The notes under the pieces: model-generated
Told to the model about the DNA's origin: nothing
What the model saw: only the letters and a program-made list of their open reading frames with translations
Database searches by the model: none
Source: Meconema thalassinum
Taxonomy: Eukaryota; Arthropoda; Insecta; Orthoptera; Tettigoniidae
Assembly: GCA_946902985.2 (NCBI GenBank)
Contig: OX336389.2
Span: forward strand, 142,961,099 to 143,025,098
DNA length: 64,000 nucleotides
Reading direction: 5' to 3'
Program-made: the position numbers and the translations under genes
In this document: piece by piece, positions 63,539-64,000 of the stretch
How the letters are laid out: every line of letters begins with the position of its first letter
How positions within the stretch are numbered: the first letter of the stretch is position 1

Positions 63539-64000
63539 ATGGATTTATTATATTCCAGGTTTGTTAAAATATGCCGCGATACAGGATTTTCTTCTGCATT
63601 CAAATTCCATAAATATCGATTTTTGTAAGAATTGTGCTTTTTGAAAATACTGTTGCTCTAACATGCTGCAATTCTGAATTGTCGTCTAAAACCATAATAC
63701 ATTGAACATTAATTATCTAACAGGGTTTCCTCTATCTGATTTTCACAATCAGCAAATCAATGGATTGGGTACAAGTTTTTCTTCTGCATTCTAATTCTAC
63801 AAATATCGATTTTTCTAAGAAGTGTGCTTTTTGCAAATACTGTTGCTCTAACATGCTGCAATTCTGAGTTGTCGTCTAAAACCTTAAAACATTGAACGTT
63901 AATTCTCTAACAGTTTTTCTTCTATCTGATTTTCAGAATCAGCAAATCAATGGATTGGGTACAGGTTTTTCTTCTGCATTCTAATTCTATAAATATCGAT
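63539..64000. repeat. Higher-order satellite unit E, right part
   Basis: The continuation of the satellite after the LINE. 190-bp monomers start at 63582, 63772 and 63962, and the last runs off the window. Confidence 0.9.

Overview
This window is repetitive nuclear DNA from a metazoan, most probably an insect. The evidence is AT-rich composition, no prokaryote-like gene packing, a retrotransposon gag relic with a CCHC zinc knuckle, and an RTE-type LINE of a kind common in insect genomes. The species cannot be named from sequence alone. No intact cellular gene, rRNA, tRNA or CRISPR array was found.

Positions 1-48220 are a head-to-tail macrosatellite with a unit of about 6.1 kb: seven full units and a truncated eighth, starting at 1, 6140, 12263, 18390, 28589, 34100, 40549 and 46626. 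Each full unit holds, in order: a perfect 11-bp hairpin; a long T/G-rich non-coding stretch; a dead retrotransposon gag reading frame (582 codons in the best-preserved units) with a capsid-like core and a C-terminal zinc knuckle; a TATA box exactly 31 bp before an initiator; and one to four tandem 305-bp subrepeats that repeat the initiator. The subrepeat number is 3, 3, 3, 2, 1, 4, 3 in units 1-7 and explains most of the unit length differences. The lesions in gag are partly shared by all units and partly private, so gag was already dead before the array spread as DNA. Unit 4 is interrupted by a 4356-bp insertion (20371-24726) with TG...CA ends, 8-bp inverted termini and a 4-bp target duplication; it has no recognisable protein.

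Positions 48221-64000 are an unrelated satellite with higher-order structure. Repeats of about 2.6-3.0 kb are built from 190-bp monomers, a 62-bp tandem array and a (TCA)n microsatellite followed by a fixed flank. It is abutted directly by the truncated macrosatellite unit 8.

An RTE-clade LINE (60249-63529, 3281 bp, plus strand, 9-bp target duplication) sits inside the last higher-order repeat. Its single ORF shows AP-endonuclease and reverse-transcriptase motifs and is broken only by one in-frame TGA and a frameshift in a GA run, so it is a young but dead copy.

The most interesting features are the canonical Pol II core promoter kept in nearly every macrosatellite unit, the promoter-like 305-bp subrepeats of variable number (an architecture like rDNA spacers or mouse L1 monomers), the conserved hairpin, and the possibility that the unit is a tandemly amplified non-autonomous gag-only LTR element with a very large LTR.
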